Shown piece after piece: positions 48,321 to 58,324 of a stretch of 64,000 nt of DNA. The stretch's first letter is position 1; every line of letters starts with the position of its first letter. This stretch comes from Polynucleobacter sp. HIN5 (GTDB taxonomy: Bacteria > Pseudomonadota > Gammaproteobacteria > Burkholderiales > Burkholderiaceae), in assembly GCF_030297555.1 (NCBI RefSeq), contig NZ_AP028136.1:310001-374000 (forward strand), written 5' to 3'. Both the position numbers and the translations under genes were made by a program. The notes beneath the pieces are model-generated. The model was not told where the DNA came from, did not search any database, and saw only the letters and a list, made by a program, of their open reading frames with translations.

Positions 48321-50243
48321 ATGTTGCACTCGATCAATGACCCTCGCGATTTACGTAAATTAACACGTGAGGAGCTCCCGGCACTTGCCGATGAGCTAAG
48401 ACAGTACATCGTGGATTCTGTATCAAAGACGGGCGGTCACCTCTCGTCGAATTTAGGAACGGTAGAGCTATCGATTGCCTTGCATTATGTATTCGATACA
48501 CCGCACGATCGGATCGTGTGGGATGTGGGTCATCAAAGTTATCCGCATAAGATTTTGACTGGACGACGTGATCAGATGCATTCTTTGCGGCAATTTGGCG
48601 GGCTCTCAGGATTTCCAAGACGCTCTGAGAGTGAGTACGACACCTTTGGTACAGCACATTCCTCTACCAGCATCTCTGCTGCAATGGGAATGGCGCGCGC
48701 AGCGCAAACCAAGGGCGAGGATCGGGTGGCAGTTGCTGTGATCGGCGACGGCGCGATGAGTGCGGGGATGGCGTTTGAAGCCATGAACAATGCAGGCGTG
48801 TATGAGAACATGCCGCTCGTAGTGATTCTGAATGACAACGACATGTCAATTTCGCCAGCGGTTGGGGCGCTTAATCGCTACTTGGCACGTTTACTTAGCG
48901 GCAATATTTATTCGGCAACCAAAAAAGGAATTGATTCGGTTCTGTCCTCGATGGCGCCGCCTTTAAGGGAGTTTGCCAAGCGCCTTGAAGATCATGCCAA
49001 GGGTTTTGTATCACCATCGACCATCTTTGAGGAGTTCGGGTTTACGTACTTTGGTCCAATCGATGGGCATGATTTGGATACCTTAATTCCGATGATGCAA
49101 AACGTGCGCCGCTTGGCCAAAGAAGGTAACGGTCCTCAATTCTTGCACGTCATTACGCGCAAGGGCCAAGGTTATATGTTGGCTGAAGCGGATCCCATTT
49201 TGTATCACGGTCCCGGTAAATTTAATCCTCAGGAAGGTATTAAATCGAGTGGCGCTGGTAAAAAAACGTTTACCCAGGTATTTGGGGAGTGGTTATGCGA
49301 TATGGCGCAAGCCGATCCAAAGTTGGTCGGTATCACTCCTGCGATGCGCGAAGGTTCCGGCTTGGTCGAGTTTGAAAAACGCTTTCCCGATCGTTACTAC
49401 GATGTGGGGATTGCCGAGCAGCACTCGGTTACCTTTGCAGCTGGCATGGCCTGCGAGGGCATGAAGCCCGTTGTTGCCATTTATTCCACCTTTTTACAGC
49501 GTGCCTACGATCAATTGATTCATGATGTGGCCTTGCAAGATTTACCGATTGTGTTTGCAATTGATCGCGCTGGGTTGGTAGGCGCTGATGGTGCGACTCA
49601 TGCCGGGGCATACGACATTGCTTATTTGCGCTGCATTCCCAATATGCTAATCATGACCCCAGCCGATGAGGCGGAGTGCCGTGATTTATTGACAACGGCC
49701 TATCATCAAAATCACCCCACAGCGGTTCGCTATCCACGGGGTGCCGGTATTGGCAATCTACCATCCAAAGAATTACGCACCTTACCACTCGGTCGCGGTG
49801 AGATTCGGCGGGAGGCGCAAACGACCGGTAAGCGCCTAGCCATTCTTGCATTTGGAACATTGCTATATCCAGCACTTGATGTTGCGCAGAAGCTCGATGC
49901 TACGGTCGTCAATATGCGCTTTGTGAAGCCGCTTGATATTGACTTGATTCAGACGTTTGCCCGCAATCATGATTACTTTGTAACAGTTGAGGATGGTTGC
50001 GTTCAAGGTGGCGCGGGAAGTGCCTGTATGGAGGCCATGAACCTCTTGGGAATCACTAAACCATTATTGTCTTTGGGCCTGCCAGACGCCTTCATTGAGC
50101 ACGGGGATTACAACTTGCTGATGGCTCAGTGCGGATTGGATGCCTCAGGAATCGAAGCAGCAATTCTTGCCCGTTTCCCAGATTTGGGTACTGCGTCACT
50201 GAACCTCAAGACCCCAACGGATCAGGTCCCCGTCGGTAAATAA
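48321..50243 (+). CDS. dxs: 1-deoxy-D-xylulose-5-phosphate synthase
   Basis: A 640-residue thiamine-diphosphate enzyme starting the MEP isoprenoid route from pyruvate and glyceraldehyde 3-phosphate. The ThDP motif is [16 protein letters not shown], the N-terminal domain has [13 protein letters not shown], and the transketolase-like domain has [14 protein letters not shown]. The ATG at 48321 directly follows the ispA stop; an upstream in-frame start would overlap ispA without need. Confidence 0.95.
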   Translation: MLHSINDPRDLRKLTREELPALADELRQYIVDSVSKTGGHLSSNLGTVELSIALHYVFDTPHDRIVWDVGHQSYPHKILTGRRDQMHSLRQFGGLSGFPRRSESEYDTFGTAHSSTSISAAMGMARAAQTKGEDRVAVAVIGDGAMSAGMAFEAMNNAGVYENMPLVVILNDNDMSISPAVGALNRYLARLLSGNIYSATKKGIDSVLSSMAPPLREFAKRLEDHAKGFVSPSTIFEEFGFTYFGPIDGHDLDTLIPMMQNVRRLAKEGNGPQFLHVITRKGQGYMLAEADPILYHGPGKFNPQEGIKSSGAGKKTFTQVFGEWLCDMAQADPKLVGITPAMREGSGLVEFEKRFPDRYYDVGIAEQHSVTFAAGMACEGMKPVVAIYSTFLQRAYDQLIHDVALQDLPIVFAIDRAGLVGADGATHAGAYDIAYLRCIPNMLIMTPADEAECRDLLTTAYHQNHPTAVRYPRGAGIGNLPSKELRTLPLGRGEIRREAQTTGKRLAILAFGTLLYPALDVAQKLDATVVNMRFVKPLDIDLIQTFARNHDYFVTVEDGCVQGGAGSACMEAMNLLGITKPLLSLGLPDAFIEHGDYNLLMAQCGLDASGIEAAILARFPDLGTASLNLKTPTDQVPVGK

Positions 50244-50282
50244 TGCGCTTGTAAAAGCGCTCATTGAACCGGTTGGATTATT

Positions 50283-51125
50283 TTGAGCGAAAATAATGAT
50301 ATGAACGATCTCAACACCAGCTTTCTTAACACCAAAGCATTGCCTGATGTGCAAGGCAGTGACGATGCGCGATCACTAGCGATTGAGCGCGTCGGGATCC
50401 GTGGCATCAAGCATCCCATTCAGGTAGAAAGTGGCTCCGGTTCATTTCCAACGGTCGCTCGTTTTGAAATGGACGTGGCATTACCCGCCGATCAAAAGGG
50501 TACGCATATGTCGCGATTTGTGCAGTTACTGCAAGAACAGCAGGGCGCCTATGATGGCTTGGCGATTGTGCAAATGGCCAAAAACATGCTGCCTCTCCTG
50601 CATGCAAAGCAAGGTCGTATTCAAATGCAATACACCCACTTTGTCAAAAAAAGCGCCCCAATCTCCGCAGTTGAGAGTTGGATGGATTACGAGGTAACGT
50701 ATTTAGTTGAGGCAAAAGAAGGTTCCGATCAAACGATTGAGGCCGATCTTTATTTAAAGGCTATCGTACCGGTGATGAGCTTATGCCCTTGCTCCAAAGA
50801 GATTTCAGAGTATGGTGCTCATAATCAGCGCTCGCATGTCACCATTTTGGTCAAACTGGATGCCGGTGCCAATCTTGGTGTGGAAGAGGTGTTACGCATT
50901 GCTGAAACAGAAGCGTCTAGCGAGTTATGGGCCATTTTGAAGCGCCCTGATGAGAAATGGGTCACAGAGCACGCCTATGAGAATCCAAAATTTGTGGAGG
51001 ATCTGGTACGGGATGTCGCCACCCGCCTAAAGCATGATCAGCGTATTCTGTCGTTGACAGTGGAAGCGGAAAACTTTGAGTCCATCCATAACCACAGCGC
51101 GTTTGCCCGCATTAGTCTTCCCTAG
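50283..51125 (+). CDS. folE2: GTP cyclohydrolase I type B (FolE2)
   Basis: A 280-residue metal-dependent cyclohydrolase. The metal Cys motif CPCSKEISEYGAHNQRS is at about residues 160-176. It makes dihydroneopterin triphosphate for folate, and its product also feeds queuosine synthesis (queG and gluQ are in this window). The start could be the TTG at 50283 or the ATG at 50301. Confidence 0.9.
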   Translation: MSENNDMNDLNTSFLNTKALPDVQGSDDARSLAIERVGIRGIKHPIQVESGSGSFPTVARFEMDVALPADQKGTHMSRFVQLLQEQQGAYDGLAIVQMAKNMLPLLHAKQGRIQMQYTHFVKKSAPISAVESWMDYEVTYLVEAKEGSDQTIEADLYLKAIVPVMSLCPCSKEISEYGAHNQRSHVTILVKLDAGANLGVEEVLRIAETEASSELWAILKRPDEKWVTEHAYENPKFVEDLVRDVATRLKHDQRILSLTVEAENFESIHNHSAFARISLP

Positions 51126-51130
51126 TTTCT

Positions 51131-52192
51131 CTAAGTATTTAAAGAGCTTAGATCCCAACGGGGCTTAATATCAAACGCCCCATGCGTAGTTGAACCACTT
51201 TGTAGTAGTCGAAGTGCTCCTGCAAACGCAATCATCACTCCGTTATCAGTGCATAACTCGATTGGTGGATAGTGAACCTGGTACCCGCGCGCGGTTGCCA
51301 TCGTAGTGAGTTTTTTGCGAAGCTGAGTATTGGCACCCACACCTCCAGCAACCACTAAATCACGACAATTCATTTGCTCGAGTGCGGCCATTGCTTTATG
51401 ACTCAGAACATCGGTCACTGCTTCCACAAATGCACAGGCGAGGTTGGCACGAAAGGACTCGTTATAGCAATCATTGGACTGTGACTTTTTAACTTGATGC
51501 AAAACTGAGGTCTTGAGTCCCGAAAACGAAAAATCCAAATCCTTGGAATGCAACATCGGTCTGGGTAAATCAAAGCCAGCAGCTTTTCCAGACTCTGCCA
51601 ATTTCGAGAGCGCGGCCCCGCCTGGGTAGTCGAGGCCCAATAATTTGGCAGTCTTATCAAATGCTTCACCGGCCGCATCATCAACCGTTTCCCCAAGGAG
51701 TTGGTAGTCGCCAATCTGTCGAACCTGCATGAGCTGGGTGTGCCCTCCCGACACTAAAAGGGCGACAAACGGAAAAGTTGGCTTTTTTAGGGAGTCGTTT
51801 GCCAATAATGGCGAAAGCAGATGACCCTCTAGGTGATGGACCCCGATTAGGGGTTTTTGGATTGCCACTGCCAAGGCATTGGCAAAGGCCGATCCCACCA
51901 GTAGAGCGCCGGCAAGGCCTGGCCCCTGGGTATAGGCCACCCCATCGAGCTTATTGATATTGCAGGAGGATTCTTTTAACGCCTTGTTTAGTAAAGGAAT
52001 TAAGCGTCGAATATGGTCCCGCGAGGCTAGTTCAGGCACAACCCCACCGTAATCCTGATGCATCTCAATCTGGGAGTGCAAGGCGGCCCCTAAAACGCCT
52101 TGATGGGCGGGTCTTCCAGCCTCCCAGGCCCCTGTGTCATAAACAGCAAGGCCAGTTTCATCGCAGGAGGTCTCAATACCGAGGACTATCAT
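51131..52192 (-). CDS. tsaD: tRNA N6-adenosine threonylcarbamoyltransferase TsaD
   Basis: A 353-residue ASKHA-fold enzyme: [19 protein letters not shown], the metal-binding [19 protein letters not shown] and [10 protein letters not shown]. It transfers the threonylcarbamoyl group to A37 of tRNA, working with TsaE (18481-19038). It is divergent from rpsU, the classical arrangement. It converges on folE2 with five bases between. Confidence 0.95.
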   Translation of the reverse strand: MIVLGIETSCDETGLAVYDTGAWEAGRPAHQGVLGAALHSQIEMHQDYGGVVPELASRDHIRRLIPLLNKALKESSCNINKLDGVAYTQGPGLAGALLVGSAFANALAVAIQKPLIGVHHLEGHLLSPLLANDSLKKPTFPFVALLVSGGHTQLMQVRQIGDYQLLGETVDDAAGEAFDKTAKLLGLDYPGGAALSKLAESGKAAGFDLPRPMLHSKDLDFSFSGLKTSVLHQVKKSQSNDCYNESFRANLACAFVEAVTDVLSHKAMAALEQMNCRDLVVAGGVGANTQLRKKLTTMATARGYQVHYPPIELCTDNGVMIAFAGALRLLQSGSTTHGAFDIKPRWDLSSLNT

Positions 52193-52278
52193 TGGGGGCG
52201 GGGTCGTGCTAGAATCCGTGTTTTAGTAAATTTTGATCATTTTCTAGCAATCAAAGAGTAAAAGCGAGTAAAAACAGC

Positions 52279-52491
52279 ATGACCACAGTCCGCCTTCGCG
52301 AAAACGAACCATTTGAAGTGGCATTGCGCCGCTTTAAGCGCACCATCGAGAAGAATGGTCTATTGACCGATCTTCGTGCACGTGAGTTCTATGAGAAACC
52401 CACGGCCGAGCGCAAGCGCAAAAAAGCAGCCGCTGCAAAGCGTCACTACAAGCGGATTCGTAGCCAGATGTTGCCCAAAAAGCTTTACTAA
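52279..52491 (+). CDS. rpsU: 30S ribosomal protein S21
   Basis: A 70-residue basic protein: [20 protein letters not shown] near the N-terminus and a Lys/Arg-rich tail. It is the first gene of the rpsU-yqeY-dnaG-rpoD macromolecular synthesis order. A terminator follows, so much of the S21 message probably ends before the next genes. Confidence 0.96.
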   Translation: MTTVRLRENEPFEVALRRFKRTIEKNGLLTDLRAREFYEKPTAERKRKKAAAAKRHYKRIRSQMLPKKLY

Positions 52492-52501
52492 TAATTCCTG
52501 G

Positions 52502-52569
52502 GGTTTTCGGGAAATTCCCGAAAACCGCCAATCATCAAAGCCCGCCTGCTGTGCGGGCTTTATTTTTTT
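52502..52569 (+). terminator. Tandem hairpins after rpsU, the second with a T-run
   Basis: GGTTTTCGGG and CCCGAAAACC pair perfectly around a 5-base loop (52502-52526). A second stem, AAAGCCCGC with GCGGGCTTT (52537-52561), is followed by seven T residues. The second is a typical Rho-independent terminator. The first may be an added mRNA-stabilising or processing hairpin. Confidence 0.85.
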
Positions 52570-52616
52570 AATCTCTTGGATAATGGATCCATTCGATTGA
52601 TATTTGGAGAACTTGA

Positions 52617-53063
52617 ATGACTCTCAAAGAGCAAATTACCGAAGACATGAAGTCAGCCATGCGTGCTAAAGAGGCCGAGCGTCTTGGCACCATTCGCTTG
52701 CTGTTAGCCGCGATCAAGCAGCGAGAGGTGGATGAGCGTATTACGGTGGATGATGCTGGAATTATTGCCATCATTGAAAAACTCATTAAGCAGCGTAAAG
52801 ACTCGATTGAGCAGTTTCAGAAAGCAGGGCGCACTGACCTAGTTGACCAAGAATCAAAAGAGTTAGGTATCTTACAAGCCTATATGCCAGCTCAACTATC
52901 AGAGGCTGAAGTGCAGGCGGTGATTCAAAAGACAATTTCGAGCTTGGGAGCTGCAGGCCCGCAAGATATGGGCAAAGTGATTGGGGCGCTCAAGGCGCAA
53001 CTTGCTGGGAAAGCGGATATGGGAATGGTATCTGGATTGGTCAAAGCCGCTCTCGCAAAATAA
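52617..53063 (+). CDS. GatB/YqeY domain-containing protein
   Basis: A 148-residue YqeY-type protein (LKEQITEDMKSAMRAKEAERL at the start, the helical QGVxxGAL-like tail QDMGKVIGALKAQLAGKADM). The domain resembles the tRNA-binding tail of GatB, but free-standing YqeY has no established reaction. It sits between rpsU and dnaG as in many betaproteobacteria. Confidence 0.9.
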   Translation: MTLKEQITEDMKSAMRAKEAERLGTIRLLLAAIKQREVDERITVDDAGIIAIIEKLIKQRKDSIEQFQKAGRTDLVDQESKELGILQAYMPAQLSEAEVQAVIQKTISSLGAAGPQDMGKVIGALKAQLAGKADMGMVSGLVKAALAK

Positions 53064-53074
53064 TGCTTTAATCC

Positions 53075-54967
53075 ATGGCGCTCATTCCTCAATCCTTTAT
53101 CTCCGATTTACTCAATCGGGTCGATATTGTTGATGTGGTCGGAAAGCACGTCAAACTCAAAAAGGCAGGCGCTAACTATCAAGGCTTGTGCCCCTTTCAT
53201 CAAGAGAAGTCACCCTCATTTTCAGTATCTCCCACGAAGCAGTTTTATCACTGCTTTGGTTGTGGGGCGCATGGCTCGGCAATCGGCTTCATGATGGAGT
53301 ACTCTGGCCAATCGTATGTCGATGCCATCGAAGAGCTCGCTCGCTCGGTAGGCCTCAATGTTCCTCGTGAAGAGCGCAATGTTCGTGATGTGATGGCGCA
53401 AAAGCAGGCCCTCGCGCTTGGTGAGGTGATGACGATGGCGAGTGATTGGTACTCCCAGCAACTAAAAGGATCGCAACGAGCCATTGACTATCTCAAGGGC
53501 CGTGGTTTGACTGGCGAGATTGCCAAGCGCTATGGCCTTGGTTATGCGCCCGATGGCTGGCAGGGGCTCGAAGCGGTATTTGATTCGTATAGTAAAGATG
53601 AAACCGCTAAGTTACTGATTGAGGCTGGCTTAATTATTCAGGGCGAGGGAACGGATAGCCTGGGTAAGGTTAAGCGCTATGACCGCTTTCGTGATCGGAT
53701 CATGTTCCCCATTCGTAATCCCAAGGGACAGGTGATTGCTTTTGGTGGACGAATCCTGGATCAAGGAGAGCCAAAGTATTTAAATTCTCCGGAGACCCCA
53801 CTGTTCTCCAAAGGAAATACCCTCTACGGATTATTTGAGGGGCGCTTGGCGATTCGGGATCGGGGATTTGTGTTGGTGTGTGAGGGTTATATGGATGTCG
53901 TAGCCTTGGCTCAACTGGGATTCGCTAATGCGGTTGCCACCCTAGGAACTGCATGCACACCCTTTCATGTGCGTACGTTATTACGCCAAACCGATCGGAT
54001 CGTATTCTCATTTGATGGGGATGCAGCTGGTCAACGTGCCGCGCAGCGCGCGCTAGAGGCAACCCTACCCATCTTGAGTGACGATAAAGAAATTCGTTTT
54101 TTATTCCTACCGAGCGAGCACGATCCCGATAGTTATATTCGGCAGTATGGAGCTGCTGCGTTTGAGCAGGCGATTCATCAGGCGATGTCATTATCGGGAT
54201 TCTTTTTCAAGCTCGCGAGCGAAGGCAATGATCTAGCAACTCCTGAGGGTCGGGCAAAAACCCATCACGTAGCCAAACCTTGGTTGCAATCGATGCCAGC
54301 CATTGCTTTGCGCTCTCAATTGCTGCGTGAGCTTGCGAATCGCACCGCATCGAGTGTGAGTGAGCTCGAGCAATTTTGCGCACTGACCCCAGCGACTAAA
54401 ACACTACCCCCTGCCACTCAAGCCCAAACTAAACTGCAGACTATCAAACCGGCAATTACAAAACCCGCCAACCCACGCTCGGCAAAGCAGTCTCGTCCCA
54501 ACGTTGAACCACCCAAGCCAACCGATTTATCAGAACACATCATGCGTTTACTGATTCAGTTCCCGATTCTTGGAAAAGACATGACCCCCGATCAACGACA
54601 ATTGGCAATGGAGGTCGCCAAAAAACGATCAGATAAGGCGCATAACTTAATGAGCGACCTGATTCATCAATGCGACATTCTGGAGATCAATACTCAAAAT
54701 CCAAATTCTTCCTTTGCAGTTTTTCAGGATCAGTTAGCAACCAGTCCATTGGCCGATTTGTACCAAATCCTCAGGCAACGCATTTTGGGTTCTGAGATTG
54801 AGTATCTTGGCGCAAAAGAAGATCTTGAGGGGGTCTTAAATAAGCTCGAACTCGGTCATTTGAAAGCCGAAATGACTGAAATTACCGAAAAAATGACGCA
54901 AGGACGTGCAAATCCACAGGATTTAGAGCGGTATCGACAAATTAGCCAGCGTTTGAGTAAGGGGTAG
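53075..54967 (+). CDS. dnaG: DNA primase
   Basis: A 630-residue primase. The zinc ribbon is CPFHQEKSPSF with FHCFGCG-like YHCFGCGAHG (about residues 40-65). The TOPRIM domain has VCEGYMDVVALAQLG and FSFDGDAAGQRAA. The last 200 residues form the DnaB-binding region, preceded by a Pro/Lys-rich linker. It makes RNA primers for lagging-strand synthesis. Confidence 0.95.
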   Translation: MALIPQSFISDLLNRVDIVDVVGKHVKLKKAGANYQGLCPFHQEKSPSFSVSPTKQFYHCFGCGAHGSAIGFMMEYSGQSYVDAIEELARSVGLNVPREERNVRDVMAQKQALALGEVMTMASDWYSQQLKGSQRAIDYLKGRGLTGEIAKRYGLGYAPDGWQGLEAVFDSYSKDETAKLLIEAGLIIQGEGTDSLGKVKRYDRFRDRIMFPIRNPKGQVIAFGGRILDQGEPKYLNSPETPLFSKGNTLYGLFEGRLAIRDRGFVLVCEGYMDVVALAQLGFANAVATLGTACTPFHVRTLLRQTDRIVFSFDGDAAGQRAAQRALEATLPILSDDKEIRFLFLPSEHDPDSYIRQYGAAAFEQAIHQAMSLSGFFFKLASEGNDLATPEGRAKTHHVAKPWLQSMPAIALRSQLLRELANRTASSVSELEQFCALTPATKTLPPATQAQTKLQTIKPAITKPANPRSAKQSRPNVEPPKPTDLSEHIMRLLIQFPILGKDMTPDQRQLAMEVAKKRSDKAHNLMSDLIHQCDILEINTQNPNSSFAVFQDQLATSPLADLYQILRQRILGSEIEYLGAKEDLEGVLNKLELGHLKAEMTEITEKMTQGRANPQDLERYRQISQRLSKG

Positions 54968-55038
54968 GAATAACAGAATGTCGATGACTTAAATCGATAT
55001 TTTTTATGCTTTTGTAGGTCTTACTTGACTCAATCGAG

Positions 55039-55044
55039 TATAAT
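55039..55044 (+). promoter_or_regulatory. Possible -10 element upstream of rpoD
   Basis: A consensus TATAAT lies 157 bases before the rpoD start in an otherwise AT-rich stretch. No -35 hexamer stands at a normal distance (a TTGACT is only eight bases away), so the promoter call is tentative. Confidence 0.3.
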
Positions 55045-55200
55045 ACGCATTTCCAGAAAAAACTATTTGAATCAGCCACTTACCTCCTTGGCCTGAGAAC
55101 CTTTGGATGATCGATACGGGTAAATGAACCAGATTGTCAGGACATACGGCTTAAGTAAGTAATCACTAACTTATTAGATTGATCGATTGCAAAGATATCC

Positions 55201-57636
55201 ATGAAAAAACCAGCATCCAAAGCCGCTTCTAAAAAATTAGCAAAACCGGTAGCGAAAGCAAAAGCCCCAGTTAAAAAGGCAAAGCCAGCACCGGCAAAGA
55301 AGTCAGTAAAGGCGGTTGCTAAGAAGCCCGCAAAGACTCCAGTAAAAAAAGTTAGCAAACCAGCGGGTAAAGCAATGAAGGCGCCAGCCAAAAAAGTAGT
55401 TTCTAAAAGCACAAAGCCCGCGGCAAAGACTGCCAAGCCAAGTGCTAAATCAGTGAAGGCGGCACCCAAGCTGACCGCGAAAGAATTGGCCAAAAAAGCA
55501 GCCGAAGAAAAAGCCTTAAAGAAGGCCCAAGAAAAAGCTGCTAAAGAGCAGGCAAAGGCAGAAGCCAAAGCTGCCAAATTAAAAGCCAAAGAGGCTGCTG
55601 TAGAGCTTGATGAAAATGGTCAGCCGATTAAAAAAACCCGTGGTCGTAAACCAAAGGTCGAAGTGGCGGGAGAGCCTGGCGTTGATAACCGCACCGATCG
55701 CCAAAAAGCGCGGGACCGCAAAGCAAAAGAAAAAGCACTCCTCAAAGAGTTTGCTGCACAACAATTAGGTAGCGAAGAGCAGCAAGAGTTGCGTCGTGCG
55801 CGCCTGAAGACCCTCATCAAAATGGGTAAATCCAAGGGTTACCTAACCCATGGCGAGATGAACGACGTGATGTCCGATGAGTTGTCAGAGGTGGACGCCC
55901 TGGAAACCTTAATCGGTCTTCTCAATGACATCGGCATTACTGTTTATGAGCAAGCTCCCGATGCGGAAACATTGCTCTTAAATGAACATGGCCCCACCGC
56001 AACTTCGGAAGAAGAGGCTGAAGAAGAAGCTGAGGCTGCTCTCTCAACTGTTGATTCGGAGTTCGGTCGTACTACCGACCCCGTGCGCATGTATATGCGC
56101 GAGATGGGTACCGTCGATCTTTTAACCCGCGAGGGTGAGATTGTCATTGCCAAAAAGATTGAAGCCGGTCTGAAAGATATGGTGATGGCTTTATCTGCTT
56201 GCCCGGTCACAATCTCGGAGATCCTTGCCAATGTTGACAAGATCGTTTCCGGTGAAATGGAAATCGATCAATTTGTTGATGGCTTAGTGGATCCCAATGC
56301 TGAAGATATTCCGATGGCTGCCGATGAGCCTGAGGATCTTGAGATGATGGATGAGGGTGAAGAGGGTGATGATGAGGAAGGTGGCGGCGGTGGTGCAAGC
56401 ACTGCCAGTGCAAAGCAGCTGGAAGAGCTAAAGCAGCGTTCCCTTGAAAAGTTTGCGGTGATTCGCACTCAGTTTGACAAGATGCGTCGCGCCCATGATC
56501 GCGACGGCTACAACTCACCCGGTTACCTAAAGGCGCAAGACGCGATTCGTAACGAGCTCTTGGGCTTTCGCTTAACCGCAAAGAGTGTTGAAAAACTCTG
56601 CGATACCATGCGTGCGCAAGTCGATGAAGTTTGGAAGCTTGAGCGTGGCATTGTGAGTATTTTGGTCGATAAGATCGGAATCCCCCGCGCTGAAGTTCTG
56701 CAAGCATTTCCAAAAATGGCCATGAACTTGCGTTGGACTGCAAATCTTCTCAAAGAGCCAAAGTCATATAGCGCCCTCTTGGAGCGCAATGTCCCTGCGA
56801 TTCAAGAGCTGCAACAAAAGTTGATTGATATTCAGACCAAAGTGGTGCTGCCGCTCAATGAACTCAAAGAAGTCAATAAGCAAATGATTGCCGGTGAGAA
56901 GCGGGCACGTGAAGCAAAGCGCGAAATGACCGTTGCAAACTTACGCTTGGTAATCTCGATTGCTAAGAAATACACCAATCGTGGCTTACAGTTCTTGGAT
57001 CTGATTCAAGAGGGCAATATTGGTCTCATGAAAGCAGTCGATAAGTTTGAGTACCGTCGTGGTTACAAGTTCTCAACGTATGCGACCTGGTGGATTCGTC
57101 AGGCAATTACTCGCTCGATTGCGGATCAGGCGAGAACGATCCGTATCCCAGTGCATATGATTGAAACCATCAATAAGATGAATCGTATTAGCCGCCAGAT
57201 TTTGCAAGAAACAGGACATGAGCCGGATGCCGCAACCTTAGCGCAAAAGATGGAGATACCAGAAGATAAGATTCGTAAGATTATGAAGATTGCGAAAGAG
57301 CCTATCTCGATGGAAACCCCGATTGGCGATGATGAGGATTCGCATTTGGGTGACTTTATTGAAGACTCCAATACGCTGGCGCCAGCCGAGGCCGCATTGC
57401 ATGACTCGATGCGCGATGTGGTGAAGGATGTGCTTGATTCCTTAACACCACGTGAGGCAAAAGTATTGCGCATGCGCTTTGGTGTCGAGATGAGCACGGA
57501 TCACACCCTCGAAGAAGTTGGTAAACAGTTTGATGTGACGCGTGAACGCATTCGTCAGATTGAAGCGAAGGCGTTGCGTAAGATGCGTCATCCGAGTCGC
57601 AGCGATAAGCTGAAGACTTTCCTCGAAGAGGATTGA
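55201..57636 (+). CDS. rpoD: RNA polymerase sigma factor RpoD (sigma 70) with H1-like N-terminal extension
   Basis: An 811-residue primary sigma factor, longer than the 613 residues of E. coli RpoD. About the first 140 residues are almost only Lys, Ala, Pro and Ser, like histone H1 tails. Region 1.1 follows, then an acidic insert ([13 protein letters not shown]), region 2 ([35 protein letters not shown]), region 3 and region 4 with the -35-binding helix ([20 protein letters not shown]). It closes the dnaG-rpoD operon; the tRNA-Ile region begins 12 bases after its stop. Confidence 0.95.
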   Translation: MKKPASKAASKKLAKPVAKAKAPVKKAKPAPAKKSVKAVAKKPAKTPVKKVSKPAGKAMKAPAKKVVSKSTKPAAKTAKPSAKSVKAAPKLTAKELAKKAAEEKALKKAQEKAAKEQAKAEAKAAKLKAKEAAVELDENGQPIKKTRGRKPKVEVAGEPGVDNRTDRQKARDRKAKEKALLKEFAAQQLGSEEQQELRRARLKTLIKMGKSKGYLTHGEMNDVMSDELSEVDALETLIGLLNDIGITVYEQAPDAETLLLNEHGPTATSEEEAEEEAEAALSTVDSEFGRTTDPVRMYMREMGTVDLLTREGEIVIAKKIEAGLKDMVMALSACPVTISEILANVDKIVSGEMEIDQFVDGLVDPNAEDIPMAADEPEDLEMMDEGEEGDDEEGGGGGASTASAKQLEELKQRSLEKFAVIRTQFDKMRRAHDRDGYNSPGYLKAQDAIRNELLGFRLTAKSVEKLCDTMRAQVDEVWKLERGIVSILVDKIGIPRAEVLQAFPKMAMNLRWTANLLKEPKSYSALLERNVPAIQELQQKLIDIQTKVVLPLNELKEVNKQMIAGEKRAREAKREMTVANLRLVISIAKKYTNRGLQFLDLIQEGNIGLMKAVDKFEYRRGYKFSTYATWWIRQAITRSIADQARTIRIPVHMIETINKMNRISRQILQETGHEPDAATLAQKMEIPEDKIRKIMKIAKEPISMETPIGDDEDSHLGDFIEDSNTLAPAEAALHDSMRDVVKDVLDSLTPREAKVLRMRFGVEMSTDHTLEEVGKQFDVTRERIRQIEAKALRKMRHPSRSDKLKTFLEED

Positions 57637-57647
57637 TTAATTCTCAG

Positions 57648-57687
57648 GGGCCCATAGCTCAGTTGGTTAGAGCAGAGGACTCATAAT
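57648..57687 (+). pseudogene. Displaced 5' half of tRNA-Ile(CAU)
   Basis: These 40 bases begin with acceptor GGGCCCA, the D-arm and the anticodon arm of the functional tRNA at 57856, then break off. The first 38 are identical to 57856-57893. The fragment reads CATAAT after the anticodon, the order of an uninterrupted anticodon loop, where the functional gene has intron instead. It has no T-arm or 3' acceptor strand, so it cannot make a tRNA. It probably marks an old insertion junction. Confidence 0.85.
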
Positions 57688-57855
57688 GGACTTAACCATG
57701 AGGTCTAGCAGTAAAGACCTCAATGATTTCAAGCGGTTAGTGGTGAAATGAGTGGTTTAAATTCACTACACACCGCTTACACACCAACGGGTTTTTCATG
57801 GTGTGTAGTAAATAGGGTTTTAGTGTGGTTTTTGGTGTGTTAAAAAAGTTAAGTA
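57688..57855. mobile_element. Short spacer between tRNA 5' halves, likely remnant of an integrated element
   Basis: These 168 bases lie between two copies of the tRNA 5' half. They hold a 7-bp hairpin (GAGGTCT with AGACCTC, 57700-57721) and four copies of one heptamer: ACACACC at 57768 and 57779, and its complement GGTGTGT at 57800 and 57834. Repeated short sites beside a tRNA break point look like arm sites for a tyrosine integrase. No gene fits here, so an element end or deletion scar is the best reading. Confidence 0.5.
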
Positions 57856-58153
57856 GGGCCCATAGCTCAGTTGGTTAGAGCAGAGGACTCATAGCGAAAG
57901 TTGTGCACCAGATAGCGAAAGCTGCTGTGTGAATGGTGTCAAATTCGGTGAACGCTAAAGGTAGTTAAAAACTACATATGCCAACGCCGAGCCAAGCGGA
58001 ATCGCAAGATTCTGAAGGTGTAGAGACTAGACGGCACCCACCTAAGTAAGGATTTATAAATCTTTATACGGTGAAGGCATAGTCCAGGGAGTTAGGAAAC
58101 TAACACAAACCGGAATCCTTTGGTCCCAGGTTCAAGTCCTGGTGGGCCCACCA
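57856..58153 (+). tRNA. tRNA-Ile2 (anticodon CAT) interrupted by a group I intron
   Basis: The exons are 57856-57892 and 58114-58153. Joined, they give a 77-nt cloverleaf: acceptor GGGCCCA/TGGGCCC, anticodon stem GAGGA/TCCTT with loop CTCATAA, T-arm CCAGGTTCAAGTCCTGG, and an encoded CCA. The CAT anticodon would be read as Met, but the body (TTTGGTC variable region) resembles the minor Ile tRNA whose C34 is modified by TilS to read AUA. The intron sits between positions 36 and 37, next to the anticodon. A terminator follows at 58162. Confidence 0.92.
57893..58113 (+). ncRNA. Group I self-splicing intron in tRNA-Ile anticodon loop
   Basis: A 221-nt intron without ORF whose core closely matches, from memory, the Azoarcus tRNA-Ile ribozyme. 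P1 pairs exon CAT with GTG (57903-57905), giving the U-G pair at the 5' splice site. P2 has a GAAA loop (57917-57920). P3 is GGTGTC (57935) with GGCACC (58033). P4 is CGGTG with CGCCG (57985). P6 has a GCAA loop (58004-58007). P7 is GACTA (58025) with TAGTC (58080). P8 is CACC with GGTG. P9 is GTTAG-GAAA-CTAAC (58091-58104). The terminal G is 58113. Confidence 0.92.
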
Positions 58154-58161
58154 GAATACAT

Positions 58162-58196
58162 AACCCTGACCAGTAATGGTTGGGGTTTTTGTCTTT
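58162..58196 (+). terminator. Terminator of tRNA-Ile, first copy
   Basis: AACCC pairs with GGGTT with an inner ACCA/TGGT stem, followed by TTTTTGTCTTTT. It stands nine bases after the tRNA CCA. A similar but different hairpin follows the displaced 3' half at 60913. Confidence 0.75.
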
Positions 58197-58324
58197 TGAG
58201 TATTACTAATGCGTATATCATGCCTGAAATAGACCCAATTTTGACTCGCATTGACTGCAGTCAATCATGTTTCAGACTTTGCTTTCTATGATTTATTCAA
58301 CGAGTAAAAGAGTAAAAAGAACAC

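Noticed and set aside
55137..55589. 150-codon frame antisense to the start of rpoD
   Set aside because: It arises from the low-complexity Lys/Ala codons on the other strand, and its hydrophobic product mirrors that composition.
57648..57687. A second functional tRNA-Ile gene upstream
   Set aside because: Only the 5' half is present; the T-arm, 3' acceptor strand and CCA are absent, and what follows is neither intron nor exon.
57768..57840. CRISPR-like repeats in the spacer
   Set aside because: The repeated unit is only seven bases, occurs in both orientations at unequal spacing, and there are no cas genes.
57688..57855. A second group I intron in the upstream tRNA half
   Set aside because: None of the core elements (P3, P4, P7, P9 GNRA) is present in these 168 bases, and they do not lead to a 3' exon.
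57893..58113. Homing endonuclease in the intron
   Set aside because: The intron is only 221 nt and fully used by ribozyme helices; no ORF fits.
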